Positions 1 to 13,659 of a stretch of 64,000 nt of DNA are shown piece after piece. The stretch's first letter is position 1; the number at the start of each line of letters is the position of its first letter. The position numbers and the translations under genes are program-made. The notes under the pieces are model-generated. The model was not told the DNA's origin and searched no databases. It saw nothing but the letters and a program-made list of their open reading frames with translations. This DNA is from Hyalella azteca (Eukaryota > Arthropoda > Malacostraca > Amphipoda > Hyalellidae), in the NCBI RefSeq assembly GCF_000764305.2, contig NW_025933395.1, positions 1 through 64,000 on the forward strand. Reading direction: 5' to 3'.

Positions 1-570
1 AATCTACATTAATAAACAGTTTTATTGAAAGCATGCCTCATAGAGAATAGACTAATCTAAAGTGTTACAATGGCTGAGAACCTTGCCATTTATCAGGGAC
101 CAATAGTAAAAGCGTGACGAGGTAGTACCCAGCTCATATAGTATGTAAGGCACATTTTTTTCGTTTGGCAAAATACATTTGATTTAGAATTCACCGTTTC
201 TCAGACTGTTGAGGATAATTAACTTAAATTAACTTGTTCATAAAAGATTCTCACTTGCTACTGAGCAGCGGCTCGAGGAAGTGGTCATGGGGATTATATT
301 CCTCATCAAGGTTATGCAGCAAAATATATACGTCCCCCACACGACGCCCAGCAAGCTCCGGCCACCCTGTCTTCACCTTCAGGTCCTCCGAGCTCAACAT
401 CACCTCCAGGAGCTTCGGTTGCGCGTGACACAACATATGACTTACTGCCGCAACCTCCCGACCTGCAACATGTTAAAGTACAAATGTAGTTAAAGTACAT
501 TGTGTGCATAAATACAACGTAGAATTGTTATTAGCTCCTGCATTTGATGGCTAGCGAATTACTGATAGAA
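1..570 (-). repeat. Duplicated 3' end of a gene (copy 1)
   Basis: This stretch matches 8921-9480 plus 10195-10293 almost base for base, including the terminal exon, the 3' UTR and upstream intron sequence. Copy 1 lacks the roughly 715 bases (about 9480-10195) that hold a SINE in the other copy. It has a proper AATAAA on the minus strand (complement of tttatt at 21-26), whereas the other copy reads AATAAT there. It is cut by the window start. Confidence 0.9.
251..462 (-). CDS. Terminal coding exon of an unidentified gene, copy 1
   Basis: An acceptor (ttgcag) sits just above 462 and the frame runs open to a stop at 251. The C-terminal peptide contains HAQPKLLEVMLSSEDL and ends in HFLEPLLSSK. 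It is nearly identical to the exon at 9260-9471, with a few substitutions such as SSEDL for SSDDL. Both copies are intact, so neither is an obvious pseudogene from this exon alone. The exon enters in a phase that needs one preceding base; exon 10531-10748 of the other copy supplies that phase but has no counterpart near this copy. I do not recognise the protein family. Confidence 0.65.
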
Positions 571-597
571 TGCGAAGAAATTTTAAGGTACCTATTT

Positions 598-712
598 TAA
601 CCGGGACGTCTCGTCTCGTCTCGGTATCGTCCCGGAATTCCAACGGAGGGCTGAAAATTGTCCCGGTTTTTATTGCGAACCGGGACAGAGCCTGTTGTCT
701 CGTCTCGTCTCG
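598..712. repeat. GTCTC-rich repeats with inverted CCGGGAC motifs
   Basis: CCGGGAC and its complement GTCCCGG each occur twice, together with two runs of (GTCTC)n. The stretch could fold back on itself. No coding signal is seen. Confidence 0.5.
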
Positions 713-832
713 TATTAAAAAAAATACCAAACGCAGGAGTCTACTTGCAGCCTGCAGGTTAATTTTCAAGTCAAGTATTATGGTTAATAATATAAACACA
801 TGATTAATTATTACTTTTCATTGCAACAACAG

Positions 833-3952
<3,120 letters not shown>

Positions 3953-4027
3953 TTTTTGAACACAATATAGGTATTTTTCAGGTAATGCTATTTATACTAA
4001 TATGAACTTAGTTTTTTAAATGAGACA

Positions 4028-4033
4028 AATAAA
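4028..4033 (+). promoter_or_regulatory. Polyadenylation signal AATAAA of ALKBH6
   Basis: A canonical AATAAA lies 76 bases after the stop codon of the ALKBH6 terminal exon. Confidence 0.6.
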
Positions 4034-4660
4034 GCGGCTAACCTCTTTTGTCTTCGTGGTTTGAAGCTGCTTCTATGTGATATTTTTATGGATATTGATT
4101 TATTATTTGTATAATCTTCATATGTTTAAGATCTTGTCAATGAATCACTTTCACTTGTTTACATTGCCTCTCTCTAAGTAACTAATGTTGCTCAGCACTT
4201 CTCATTTAGTTATTCTCATTTTGTGTCGCCTCAGTACAAAAACTCGAAATTTGAACTAATTTATTACTAGAGTTTTAAGTCATGATGAAAGAATTAGGTT
4301 GCCTTACATGGCCGCCCATCATGATGGTAAGGTAATGGTTTCCTGAAGCAACGAACGCTACTCTATCCCACGTCCTCAACACTCAGTGAAATAAGCGAAA
4401 TATTTCCAAACGATGGTGCATTGTTAAGCGCGTTTGTGAGTTATCGTGACCCAGTTTCGACTGGTATAAAGGGGTATCAGGGATGCGTGCTGCAAGTGTG
4501 TTACAGTTTGGATAATATGTCCCATGCGTTTTCTAATTCAACTCGTGGCCAGCTGTCACTGTTCAGCAACTCGGAGCTCGCTGATGGCCGTGTGATTATG
4601 ACTCAACGTTCCTCATCAGTAGCTTGAATAAATTTTGAGTTGTGTGTTTCCTGTTGAATT

Positions 4661-5035
4661 GCAGAATTGAAGACTATTCACTATACCCGTGATTCCTCAT
4701 CACTAGCCTGAATAGTTTCTTAGTTGTCTTTCTCCTGTTGAATTATTGAATTGAAGACTATTCACTATACCCGTGATTCTTAATCACTAGCCTGAATAAA
4801 TAGTTTCTTAGTTGTCTTTTTCCTGTTGAATTGCAGAATTGAAGACTATTCACTATACCCGTGATTCCTAATCACTAGCCTGAATAGTTTCTTAGTTGTC
4901 TTTTCCTGTTGAATTGCAGAATTGAAGATCATTCACTATACCCGTGATTCTTTATCACTAGCCTGAATAACTAGTTTCTTAGTTGTCTTTTTCCTGTTGA
5001 ATTATTGAATTGAAGAGCCTTCACTAAACCCGTAT
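4661..5035. repeat. Tandem repeat, unit about 92-98 bp, four copies
   Basis: Each unit contains ttgaagactattcactatac and the phrase tagtttcttagttgtctttt. Copies are clear but differ by small indels. No coding content is evident. Confidence 0.8.
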
Positions 5036-5424
5036 GGTCTAACGGACAGCACTGCAAGTAACAATCTGTTAATAGCCTTTACGTTTAATTATTTTTTGTA
5101 TATAATTATCTTTATATTGGTCAGGCTTTATTCATCTGTCATGTCTGTAAATGTCTCTGCATCATTCACTTCTTTAATTCAATAAATTGTGCAAGCGCTC
5201 GCAGGGACAGGTTTTGAACTGAGTCAGGTCGATGCCTCGGAGCTGACGCTCTCATTATTGTTGATATTTAATGAACAGAGGAATAAACATTCCATTCAGG
5301 AGGGTTTTTGATAAGCGTTCTGAGTTTTTTTTTACAGTGCACTGAAGAAACCTGAACCTGCGAAATCGAAAACTGCACCTTCGGCGCGAAATAGACGAAG
5401 TTGATCTGAAGCGCTAGAAATCTC

Positions 5425-5474
5425 GCTCTAACTACTACTACTACTAATACTACTACTACTAATACTACTACTAC

Positions 5475-5521
<47 letters not shown>

Positions 5522-5524
5522 TTA
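5425..5524. repeat. ACT/TAC trinucleotide microsatellite
   Basis: A run of actactact with occasional aat interruptions. It gives an open poly-valine frame on the minus strand that is not a gene. Confidence 0.9.
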
Positions 5525-5897
5525 CTTTACAGTGCACTTCCGTTATCAGTTGTAATTTAATTTATCAAGTATGGAAAGGAAAAAACAAGAAGCTGGATCT
5601 CAATATCTTTCTTGGCTTAATCATGCCGGAGCTGTGCTGAGCCTAAGAGCTTCAGTTCAGTTGTCTCTGTCACAACTGGTCCGTCTGGTGGCACGGTATC
5701 GCTGATCTGCAGTTCAACTGTTGAATTCCCCCTGCTGAAATACTGCGAAGTTAAATGCTGGTAGTAACAGGTGCAAATAGCATCAGTTGCTGCTTGATTA
5801 GAATGGAGGTTGAGATTAGGCAATATATTCGGTACTTACTCCAGATATGTTCATAATCTCCTTAGGAAGAACAGGAGATAACGTGCACTGTTATGTA

Positions 5898-5996
5898 CAA
5901 TGTCTGAAACACAACGTCAATGTCTGAAACACAACGCCAATGTCTGAAACACAACTTCAATGTCTGAAACACTACTTCAATGTCTGAAGCACAACT
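5898..5996. repeat. 20-bp tandem repeat, five copies
   Basis: The unit aatgtctgaaacacaacgtc is repeated five times with one or two changes per copy. Confidence 0.85.
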
Positions 5997-6076
5997 CCCG
6001 TAGCTTCTATCCTCTCTACAAGTGCAAGAACGTATCTTGCACTGTCCGTAATCTAAACTTTAACGCTTAAGCTATT

Positions 6077-6119
6077 AGAATAGAATAGAAGTGTCGGCGT
6101 TGAAGAAATAGACCCATGG
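6077..6119 (-). mobile_element. Fragment of a CR1-like LINE 3' tail
   Basis: The tail tagaatagaatagaagtgtc followed by ggcgttgaagaaatag matches the 3' terminus of the LINE copies at 31296 and 62465. Only about 40 bases remain. Confidence 0.6.
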
Positions 6120-7020
6120 TTTCTACTAGAGTCCATAGTCACATGAATTGGCAATTTTTTAATAGCAGGCCATGTTATTATTCTGCTTTAAAAAGTTGAG
6201 TCAGTAAAGTGCACCGCATTATTTAAGAACAATGACAATGTTACACTCAGATATGGAATTTCTGGCCTGGAGTATGACAGTCTAGCGCCCCCAGTATGTT
6301 GGCAATTTCTAACTTCGTCTTGCATGGAAATTACAGCTGCTTTAAGCCAAGTATCTGTAAGTTAAGAATGAGATCTCTCCCATCCCAATAACTTTCAGTG
6401 TCTCTTCGAGTTGTCGCGTTCACAATTTCGAGTTTACCAAGCAAGTTCCACAATTTTCAATGTTGCACAATCCGGCCATTAAATTTTGTTGCGTTACAAA
6501 AGTGGCCCACAAACCATGAACGTGGCCCAGACCGCAATTTGATCATCATTTCTGTTGCATTCCTTGCAGCAGGCAGAAAGAATTGGGCCTCTTTTTCAAC
6601 TTCTTCATCCAACTGTTGCAAGCAATAAATATCTGAAACTTCACTATCTGAACTCAAGCATTTTTTTATTCAGAACCGACAGGAAGATCAGAATTATTTT
6701 GAATCTGGTTTTGGTTGAACTCGAGCCTGCACCATAGTGTCAAATAGCTAATAAAATTGTGATAATCTGATAATACGCATTATTTCTTTTCATACATACA
6801 CTTTGATAACGGGTGCATTGATTGTTTATTGATTGCCAACGATTAGCTATCATAGCCGACGATTAGCTATCGCATTTTCAATCGATTTTATTCTGCTTGT
6901 GCGCATGTGCCTTGATGGCACTGTTAATTTTTCTGCATCCGCGAAGTAATTTTTCTGCAGTAACGTATACAACAGATGCTAAATAAGAACTAAGTTTAGG
7001 TACATAACAGCTGTACGTAC
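6120..7020. other. No gene seen
   Basis: AT-rich non-coding sequence between the LINE fragment and the exon at 7021. Short open frames here have no recognisable features. Confidence 0.5.
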
Positions 7021-8171
7021 CTCCCCCCAGAGGGTGCCAGGGCGGTGATGGTGTGGACTGCGGTCTCCCAAGAGCCCACGTCCACCCCATCCAGGTGCAG
7101 CTTGGGCTCAGGCGTAGCAGGCAGCGCATACATGAGGGGTGGAGGGAACATAGACGGGCGCGTGTGTAGAACTGAACAGTTAATGAAATTATACATATAA
7201 GAAATTTTCAATCCATTACATAACATTGATGAGCTTTTAAAAACGTTAAGGTTAAAGCTAAGGTTAACTGCACGCTGTCATATACAAGTGCGGGGGCCGG
7301 GGAGTTGCGTAGTTGTATTCGTAGCAAATGCAACAATAAGTATTAACAAGCAGGAGATGGTAAGTGAGATAATGTTTAATTGAGATGATCTCTTTGTTAC
7401 TAAGTACTGATCAAGTAATAAACTGATCATGGAGCGATTGAAAATTTAAAATTGTCAGAGTTAGTATCAAAATTGTTTCTTTTCTTGATGGTTTAAAGAC
7501 ACCAGGAATGTCGGAGTTCCGAAAATGTAGATGGCTGCGATACGGCTCTTGAACATTTTGGTCTTTCTCTACTTTTAATACATGGATACATGGGGATTTA
7601 CGCAAACCCCACTTGCCCTTAATTGTCACGTCATTGAAATATTTACATGTTTTACTCTAACATTACAGAACTTACATCATGAATAACAATGAATCAAAAT
7701 CTTTAACATACAATGAAAATGGGTTGAAAGAGAGGATGTAAAATGTCAGTTACATCATATTTAGTTGAATAGAATTTAAAGTCAAACGGTACTAGCTGAA
7801 TTAGGACAGGACTTGACCTGCATTTTGAGCATAAAAATGAAAGTCAGAATTGAACTATTACTGCCTGCACTTTTCCATGACAAACTTTCATGCCGTTTAC
7901 TGTGGACAGCTATCCCTGCTGAAATTGGAAAAATTCTTTTGGGCGTTTATCGACGGCATTACCATCTCTGATCACACAGTGATAATATTTGAACATTCAC
8001 ATACACTTATCCTTCATGTACTCACTGAGGTCCTCGTATTTGCCACTCAGGGCGCTGAGGTCCAGAGGGGCAGCCATGTAGATGTCGAGGTACGCGCTCC
8101 TGGCGACCGAAGCGAGGGCGGCCACCCCTGCTGGAGTGCCCAGGCAGCCCTCGAACCAAGCGAGTCTCATT
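7021..8171 (-). CDS. Two exons (X, Y) of the unidentified minus-strand gene
   Basis: Exon X is 8026-8171 (acceptor cctcag, donor gtgagt) and includes WFEGCLGTPAGVAAL and DIYMAAPLDLSALSG. Exon Y is 7021-7171 (acceptor gttcag, donor gtacgt) and includes LPATPEPKLHLDGVDVGSW. X ends in phase 1 and Y starts with two bases, so they join in frame. Y ends in phase 2, matching the starts of exons 11169-11246 and 10531-10748. Those exons lie upstream on this strand rather than downstream, so the order is disturbed. Base composition is GC-rich compared with the AT-rich surroundings, as expected for coding sequence. Helical, leucine-rich composition; family not recognised. Confidence 0.6.
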
Positions 8172-8195
8172 CTGAGGCATCACGAAATGAAAGGG

Positions 8196-8609
8196 ATTGA
8201 CCAGTAATGATGAAAAGGGTACCAGTGATGAAAAGAGATGCCAGTAATGAAATGGGGACCAGTAATGAAAAGAGAAACTAGTGATGAAAAGGGAAACCAG
8301 TAATGGAAAGAGATACCATAGATGAAAAGAGAAATCAATAATGAAAAGAGAAATGAGTAATGAAAAAAGATACCAGTAGTGAAAAGAGAAATGAGTAATG
8401 AAAAGAGAAAGCAGTAATAAAAAGAGAAATGAGTAATAAAAAAAGAGAACAGTAATGAAAAAAGAAATGAGTAATGAAGTGAGATACCAGTAATGAAAAG
8501 AGAAAGCAGTAATAAAAAGAGAAATGTGTAATGAAAAAAATGAGTAATAAAAAAGAGAAACTAGTAAGAAAAAGAGATAACATTAATTAAGAGAGATACC
8601 AGTAATGAT
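8196..8609. repeat. Degenerate ~18-22 bp tandem repeats
   Basis: Imperfect repeats of agtaatgaaaagagaaacc and variants run from the edge of exon X into the intergenic region. Confidence 0.85.
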
Positions 8610-9127
8610 AAAAATTTATTGATGCATGGAAAAATCAAGTGGAAAGTTTTGGGAATATTCGGCGATGTAAGCTGACAGTAATTTAGTACTGCGCTGTTAC
8701 TATTAGACGTTACTGTTGAATTATTTGTATTTGCCTGTCGATTTAACTGTCATTAAATGCATGTTCAGTTTTTCCCGCGCACTATGCCACGGAAACTTAA
8801 GTAGGCTTTGCTAGTTGTTAACTAATCATACAGAGGGACTTATTTGTACTATATATCGATTGGACATTCAGCCATTGATTATATTATGTGTTCGTACTTT
8901 CAGCAATCGTGAAAAGAAGCAAAATCTACATTAATAAACAGTATTATTGAAAGCATGTCTCATAGAGAATAGACTAATCTAAAGTGTTACAATGGCTGAG
9001 AACCTTGCCATTTATCAGGGACCAATAGTAAAAGCGTGACGAGGTAGTACCCAGCTCATATAGTATGTAAGGCACATTTTTTTCGTTTGGCAAAATACAT
9101 TTGATTTAGAATTCACCGTTTCTCAGA

Positions 9128-9240
9128 CTGTTGAGAAAATTAAATTAAAATTAAATTAAATAATTATTAATATAATTATTATTAATATAATTATTAATTA
9201 AATTAAATAATAATAATTAATAATTAAAATTATTAAATTA
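9128..9240. repeat. AATT/ATTA simple-repeat expansion
   Basis: About 110 bases of A and T only. Copy 1 has a short gataattaacttaaattaac at the same place, so this is an expansion specific to copy 2. Confidence 0.85.
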
Positions 9241-9259
9241 ACTTGTTCTTAAAAGATTC

Positions 9260-11246
9260 TCACTTGCTGCTGAGCAGCGGCTCGAGGAAGTGGTCATGGG
9301 GATTATATTCCTCATCAAGATTATGCAGTAAAATATATACGTCCCCCACACGACGCCCAGCAAGCTCCGGCCACCCTGTCTTCACCTTCAGGTCGTCCGA
9401 GCTCAACATCACCTCCAGGAGCTTCGGTTGCGCGTGATGCAACATATGACTCACTGCCGCAACCTCCCGACCTGCAACACGTTATAGCGGTTTCAGCGTT
9501 AAATAGGCCGTAGGCCTGTCACCGATTCTTAACATCACAGAACATTCACAGCATTTCGCGGTCTCGAACTCGCAACTCACTGCTACAATTCTGCTGTGCT
9601 TAACCGCCCGGCCTCCTCGCCGATTCTGACCAGAAACTGTCGCACAGAGCTGGGATCGAACCCGCGCCTCTCTGCGCCAATATCTTGGTACTCTGAACTT
9701 TAACCACTGGGCCACCCATAATAATAACAACAGAAAATGTCTCGACTTTGTAACAAGAGTGCTGAACAAAGTCACTTGGAAAGTCATTTCACATATTTTT
9801 CTCAAATCATTTTCGCAAAAATCATCTCTTAGGCAATGTCATTTTATGCATTAGTTACAGAATTTCCTTTAAACACAAACAAATCGAAAACCTTTTCAGT
9901 TTCAGAATCTATTTGAATTATGCAACACAGTGCCCCAGAGAGCATAAATTTTTCTGCACTGATTCACAGATGATTTGAGTTCTTAACTGTTTCCACGTTC
10001 ATTCATTGACATTCATTGCAGTATCGTGAGATTTCTAGATTTCCAGAATCAGTTCATGGTGAAATGCCACTACGAAATATGTTAAAATCACGAAACATAT
10101 TACGATGTGCGAAGACTAGACTGTTCACCTAACCTGTGAGCTTCTTTCTGATCACGCCTCGCAGCTGGATGACTTACAGGAAGCCGTTTGTGTACAAATG
10201 TAGTTAAAGTACATTGTGTGCATAAATACAACGTAGAATTGTTATTAGCTCCTGCATTTGATGGCTAGCGAATTACTGATAGAATGCGAACGATATAGTT
10301 AGCCGTAGCGTCTGATTGCTCGCGTAGCACAGATGACCTGCGCTCTTTGTTTTTAGCCGAAGCTATTCATGGCCCACGAAGCACTGATGGCCTGCGCACT
10401 ATATTGTTAGCCGGTGCATTTGATGGCTAGCGAAGCACAGATGAACTATTATGTTTCTAGCCGAAGCTTTTAATGGCTCGCGAAGCACTGAACGTGAGCA
10501 ACATCTCCAACAGGTATGAACATCACCCACCACTCCTGATGCGCCAGGTATCAGACTCGGACAGGGCTGCGAGCTCTGCCACATCGTCGGCCACGTCGGA
10601 ACAGCGCACGACGCAGTCCCTCACATCGTCTCCTGTTACGATGCCTGCGTCGCGCAGCGTCTGCTTCAGCTCCGGCCAGTGGCGCAAGAAGAGGCAGTGA
10701 CTGAGTTTATTCAAGATCTGCACCACGTACAGAAGCACCTCGCGCATGCTGGAGTGAGACGTTCGGGGATGACGGCACGAGACACATTTATAAGTACATC
10801 GAATTTTTCCATATTTGTTTATTGAACGAAGCGTAAATTTGTTATTTTAAATTATTAATTATGTGAGATCATAACATAATGAATAATTAATTATCTGAAA
10901 TTGCCTCTATTTACTTGTTAATTTTGTCTAGTTACAATTGTAGGAATAAAGTAAATAAAACGGGGAATAACGAGTTAATTCATCGAAAGAAGAAATTGGG
11001 AATTAAAACAGCGAACGAAGTAGTATCGAAAAATAATCTCACTAAACATTACAAAGTAAACTTACTGGGTTAAACAACCAATGAGTTTAGTAATTTTGTT
11101 GAACTAAGGATAATTGAACGCCATCTTAGGTGATTCACTGCAGTTCAAACAACAGAAACAATACTCACGGTTGCAGAGGGTGTCTCTGCTCAGAGTTCTG
11201 TTCTGTCCGCTTCAGTGGTGCAAAGCTCGAATCTCGGTCCCCGTTC
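9260..11246 (-). CDS. Three 3' exons (W, Z, terminal) of the unidentified gene, copy 2
   Basis: Candidate exons are W 11169-11246, Z 10531-10748 (MREVLLYVVQILNKL, FLRHWPELKQTLRDAG, DDVAELAALSESDTW) and terminal 9260-9471 (GDVYILLHNLDEEYNPHDHF, stop at 9260). W ends in phase 2, Z needs one base and ends in phase 1, and the terminal exon needs two, so the chain is in frame. W is the least certain and could belong to another transcript. Z is rich in leucine and looks alpha-helical. No known domain recognised. The two further exons of matching phase (X, Y at 7.0-8.2 kb) lie on the wrong side for simple splicing. Confidence 0.6.
9486..9719 (-). mobile_element. Dimeric tRNA-derived SINE, minus orientation
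   Basis: Read on the minus strand it has an A-box-like gggtggcccagtggttaaag and a B box ggttcgatccc. A second tRNA-like unit (gggcggttaagcacagcag, then gagttcgagacc) follows, and then the hairpin end aatcggtgacaggcctacgg. Other copies are at 20493, 23055 and 54625. Confidence 0.85.
10106..10192. repeat. 87-bp dispersed repeat, copy 1
   Basis: Identical by eye to 15065-15151, beginning gtgcgaagactagactgttc and ending aagccgtttgtgt. Confidence 0.9.
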
Positions 11247-11451
11247 CTGGAACATAATAAAACTGACAAAAAGAAGCTTCGCCCCAAAGGAATAGCAATA
11301 AATATTGAATGTGTGGCGTCACGTGAAACGATTTTCCGTTTATAACGTACCAAAACAGAATTTATGTAAGCGAATTGTTTCAAGTATGTTAGGTATTGCA
11401 GCCAACATTACACGAATAAATTGGAAAAATAAGCGCATAAATTGAAAAAAT

Positions 11452-11601
11452 ATAACTCAGTACTCACTGCAGTGAGTGACAGAGCGCATTTTCTCGTCGA
11501 CGAAAACGTGAAGTCACGGACGGACAGACAGACGGACGGACAGACGGACATGGCGAGCTCAATAGTGCATTTTTTCCATAAATGAGAAAATGCGCTAAAA
11601 A
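11452..11601 (+). mobile_element. MITE-like element with GACGGACA core (copy A)
   Basis: Starts near actcagtactcactgcagtg and ends gagaaaatgcgctaaaa. The motif agcgcattttctc occurs directly inside one end and inverted at the other, so the element can fold. Its core is a gacggacaga-rich run. Copies lie at 22001-22175 (inverted) and 22611-22778. Confidence 0.75.
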
Positions 11602-11795
11602 GAAGTGAACAAATTGGAAAAGAATTATGGTTTTTGAAGGCAGACGAGCTTTCGAACTTGTAATTATAAAAAATGCAACGTGCAAGACTACACATACATT
11701 CATTACATATTTTAATACCAATAACTCTTCTGCCTAAAGCTTCTTGCTAGGTTATCGCACTGCTATAACATTAATAATTTCTATTTTATTTCTGC

Positions 11796-13652
11796 TCACT
11801 GCGCTATTTTCTTCGACATGTTTCCGAGGATAGTGTTGATGGAATCTCCGCTGTCTTGTATACGCCTTACGATGCTCTCAGCTGCGAACATTTCCTGGAC
11901 TGTCTTGTGGGGAAAGGAGTAGCTTACGAACCTTTTACCTGATAACGGCCTGCACATTTTAAGCACTACTGATAGAACAATTTCTGGGTCGATTTTACAG
12001 GTCGTATTAGCTCTTTTGAGCACAAGTTTACACTGTCGCTTTAGGTACTGGCAATTTTCTTCAGATAAAGTTACGATGTTGTTATGCAGCAATTCTAATG
12101 CTGTGGAACCGATGACAGCAAACAGATCCTCAATCATGTCCTCTGAATCACAGTAGTTTGAATCCAACAATTTTATCTCGACGAGTCTCTTGTATAAGCT
12201 GAGAATGTCACGAGCCACGTCCCCTGGTGTTTGCCATGAGGGTATCTTTTCAGGCATGTACTTATACACGTCACAGAAATGCATCAAGTTTATGGGTTCT
12301 GTGAACAAACTTCGGACATCTTCTTTCAACGAAGAGAAACTTCTTGCCATTTCTCCAACTTGGCTGAACTCACTCAACGACTCTTCGTACCTTCTCAAAA
12401 ATGCGAGCTGGTCTTCAAGTTTTGCGAGCGGCATGATCTCGAACTCAGAGAAGCAGCAATTTTTGCTAAGCAAAATTGGCTGTAACTTCTTCAGGCCGTG
12501 TGGACGGGTGGTAATCAATACACGACAATTACTTCGCCACGTCTTGGCCAGGATTTCCGCCACTACTTTCAGAGAAATATCGTGAACTTCGTCAAAACCA
12601 TCGATAATAAATAAGACATCGAGACGTAAGAGGGCCTTGAGAACAATCTTATTACCGAAGTCGCTGCACAGATCTTCAAAGTGTTGCTCGATTACATCAC
12701 TCAGAGTTTCCGAGTATCTATCCCTGCACTCGAACAGAACGACCTGGCTAATTGGTCTCAAGTAATCAGCATCCCCTTCCTGCAGTTCGAAAAAATGAAG
12801 TACAATGTTTTGGACAAGAGTTGTCTTACCGGCACCAGCGACACCAGTTACTACGAGGAATTTTTCAGAAGTTTCAAAAATTTCGGTGTATGGAATGACT
12901 TTTCCGCCAGCGCTTGCCCTCACCATCAATTCGAGAGCGTGGAAAACGGCCTGACGCTGCACTTTAACATTGCTCAAAATGAGCACTTCACTTGTAAGCC
13001 TAGCCTCCCACAGTAGTCTTACGGCTTGCTTCCCAAACATAGCCAGCCTCGAACAACAGTAAAAAAGGCTAGTTTTATCGATAACCAGCAAATTTGCTAT
13101 TTCGGAGTTCAGAACTTTTTCTTCAGCCTCAACCTCGGCAGGAAGAAGAGAATAAAACCTTCCGGCTTCTCTTATCAATTCTAACAGGGCTGCCGTCAGG
13201 TCAATAAATTTTCGTGGGTCCACCATTGCTTCAAATTTGTGCATAATCTCATTTCGAAGATTTTTGACGACGCGCACCTTGTTGAGCACCTCGGAGAAAT
13301 CCCTAGTGCCGTTATTCTCACGTAAAACGAGAATGTTTTCAAGTAAACACGAAAGATCGGTGACGTCTAATTTATCAGGATTTCGATCAGTTTCCAAAAC
13401 TTGCCGAGAGGTTCGACAAGCGTCTTTCCATTCCTTATTACTGAATGAATTTCCACGTAAGCGTTCCATGTATTGTCTGTAGGTCTCACAACTTAGCTTA
13501 TCAACACATTCTTTAAAAATTAAGAACCGAATGACTTTCGGGCTTAGGTACATATTACCGATGATATTACGATAAATGGATGCTATCTCCAATGGCAGAC
13601 CAGCTGCGGATGCAGTGGGCGCCGAGATTTCATTCAGATCTAATCTCTCCAT
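11796..13652 (-). CDS. HEPN-NACHT NTPase (NLR-like immune or signalling protein)
   Basis: A 618-residue frame starting MERLDLNEIS. The upstream in-frame codons are taken as intron because an acceptor (ctctacag) lies 10 bases before this ATG. Residues about 60-190 look like a DZIP3/hRUL138-type HEPN domain with NLRNEIMHKF, the R-x4-H motif of HEPN RNases. The NACHT core has Walker A GVAGAGKTTL (about 270-279), Walker B LFIIDGFDEV (about 347-356) and CRVLITTRP. The C-terminal YSFPHKTVQEMFAAE fits the helical region after NACHT domains. No leucine-rich or other sensor repeats follow. The stop overlaps a good donor (gcgca|gtgagc), so further exons could exist downstream. Family knowledge: such proteins are STAND-type switches, often in innate immunity. 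The role here is inferred. Confidence 0.85.
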   Translation of the reverse strand: MERLDLNEISAPTASAAGLPLEIASIYRNIIGNMYLSPKVIRFLIFKECVDKLSCETYRQYMERLRGNSFSNKEWKDACRTSRQVLETDRNPDKLDVTDLSCLLENILVLRENNGTRDFSEVLNKVRVVKNLRNEIMHKFEAMVDPRKFIDLTAALLELIREAGRFYSLLPAEVEAEEKVLNSEIANLLVIDKTSLFYCCSRLAMFGKQAVRLLWEARLTSEVLILSNVKVQRQAVFHALELMVRASAGGKVIPYTEIFETSEKFLVVTGVAGAGKTTLVQNIVLHFFELQEGDADYLRPISQVVLFECRDRYSETLSDVIEQHFEDLCSDFGNKIVLKALLRLDVLFIIDGFDEVHDISLKVVAEILAKTWRSNCRVLITTRPHGLKKLQPILLSKNCCFSEFEIMPLAKLEDQLAFLRRYEESLSEFSQVGEMARSFSSLKEDVRSLFTEPINLMHFCDVYKYMPEKIPSWQTPGDVARDILSLYKRLVEIKLLDSNYCDSEDMIEDLFAVIGSTALELLHNNIVTLSEENCQYLKRQCKLVLKRANTTCKIDPEIVLSVVLKMCRPLSGKRFVSYSFPHKTVQEMFAAESIVRRIQDSGDSINTILGNMSKKIAQ

Positions 13653-13659
13653 CTTGCGT

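Larger units (their letters stand above)
8921..10293 (-). repeat. Duplicated 3' end of a gene (copy 2)
   Basis: Matches 1-570 but carries extra sequence: an AT-rich expansion at 9128-9240 and about 715 bases at 9480-10195 that include a SINE. The polyadenylation hexamer of copy 1 is changed to AATAAT here. Confidence 0.9.

Noticed and set aside
5268..5537. Poly-valine open frame on the minus strand
   Set aside because: It is a trinucleotide microsatellite.
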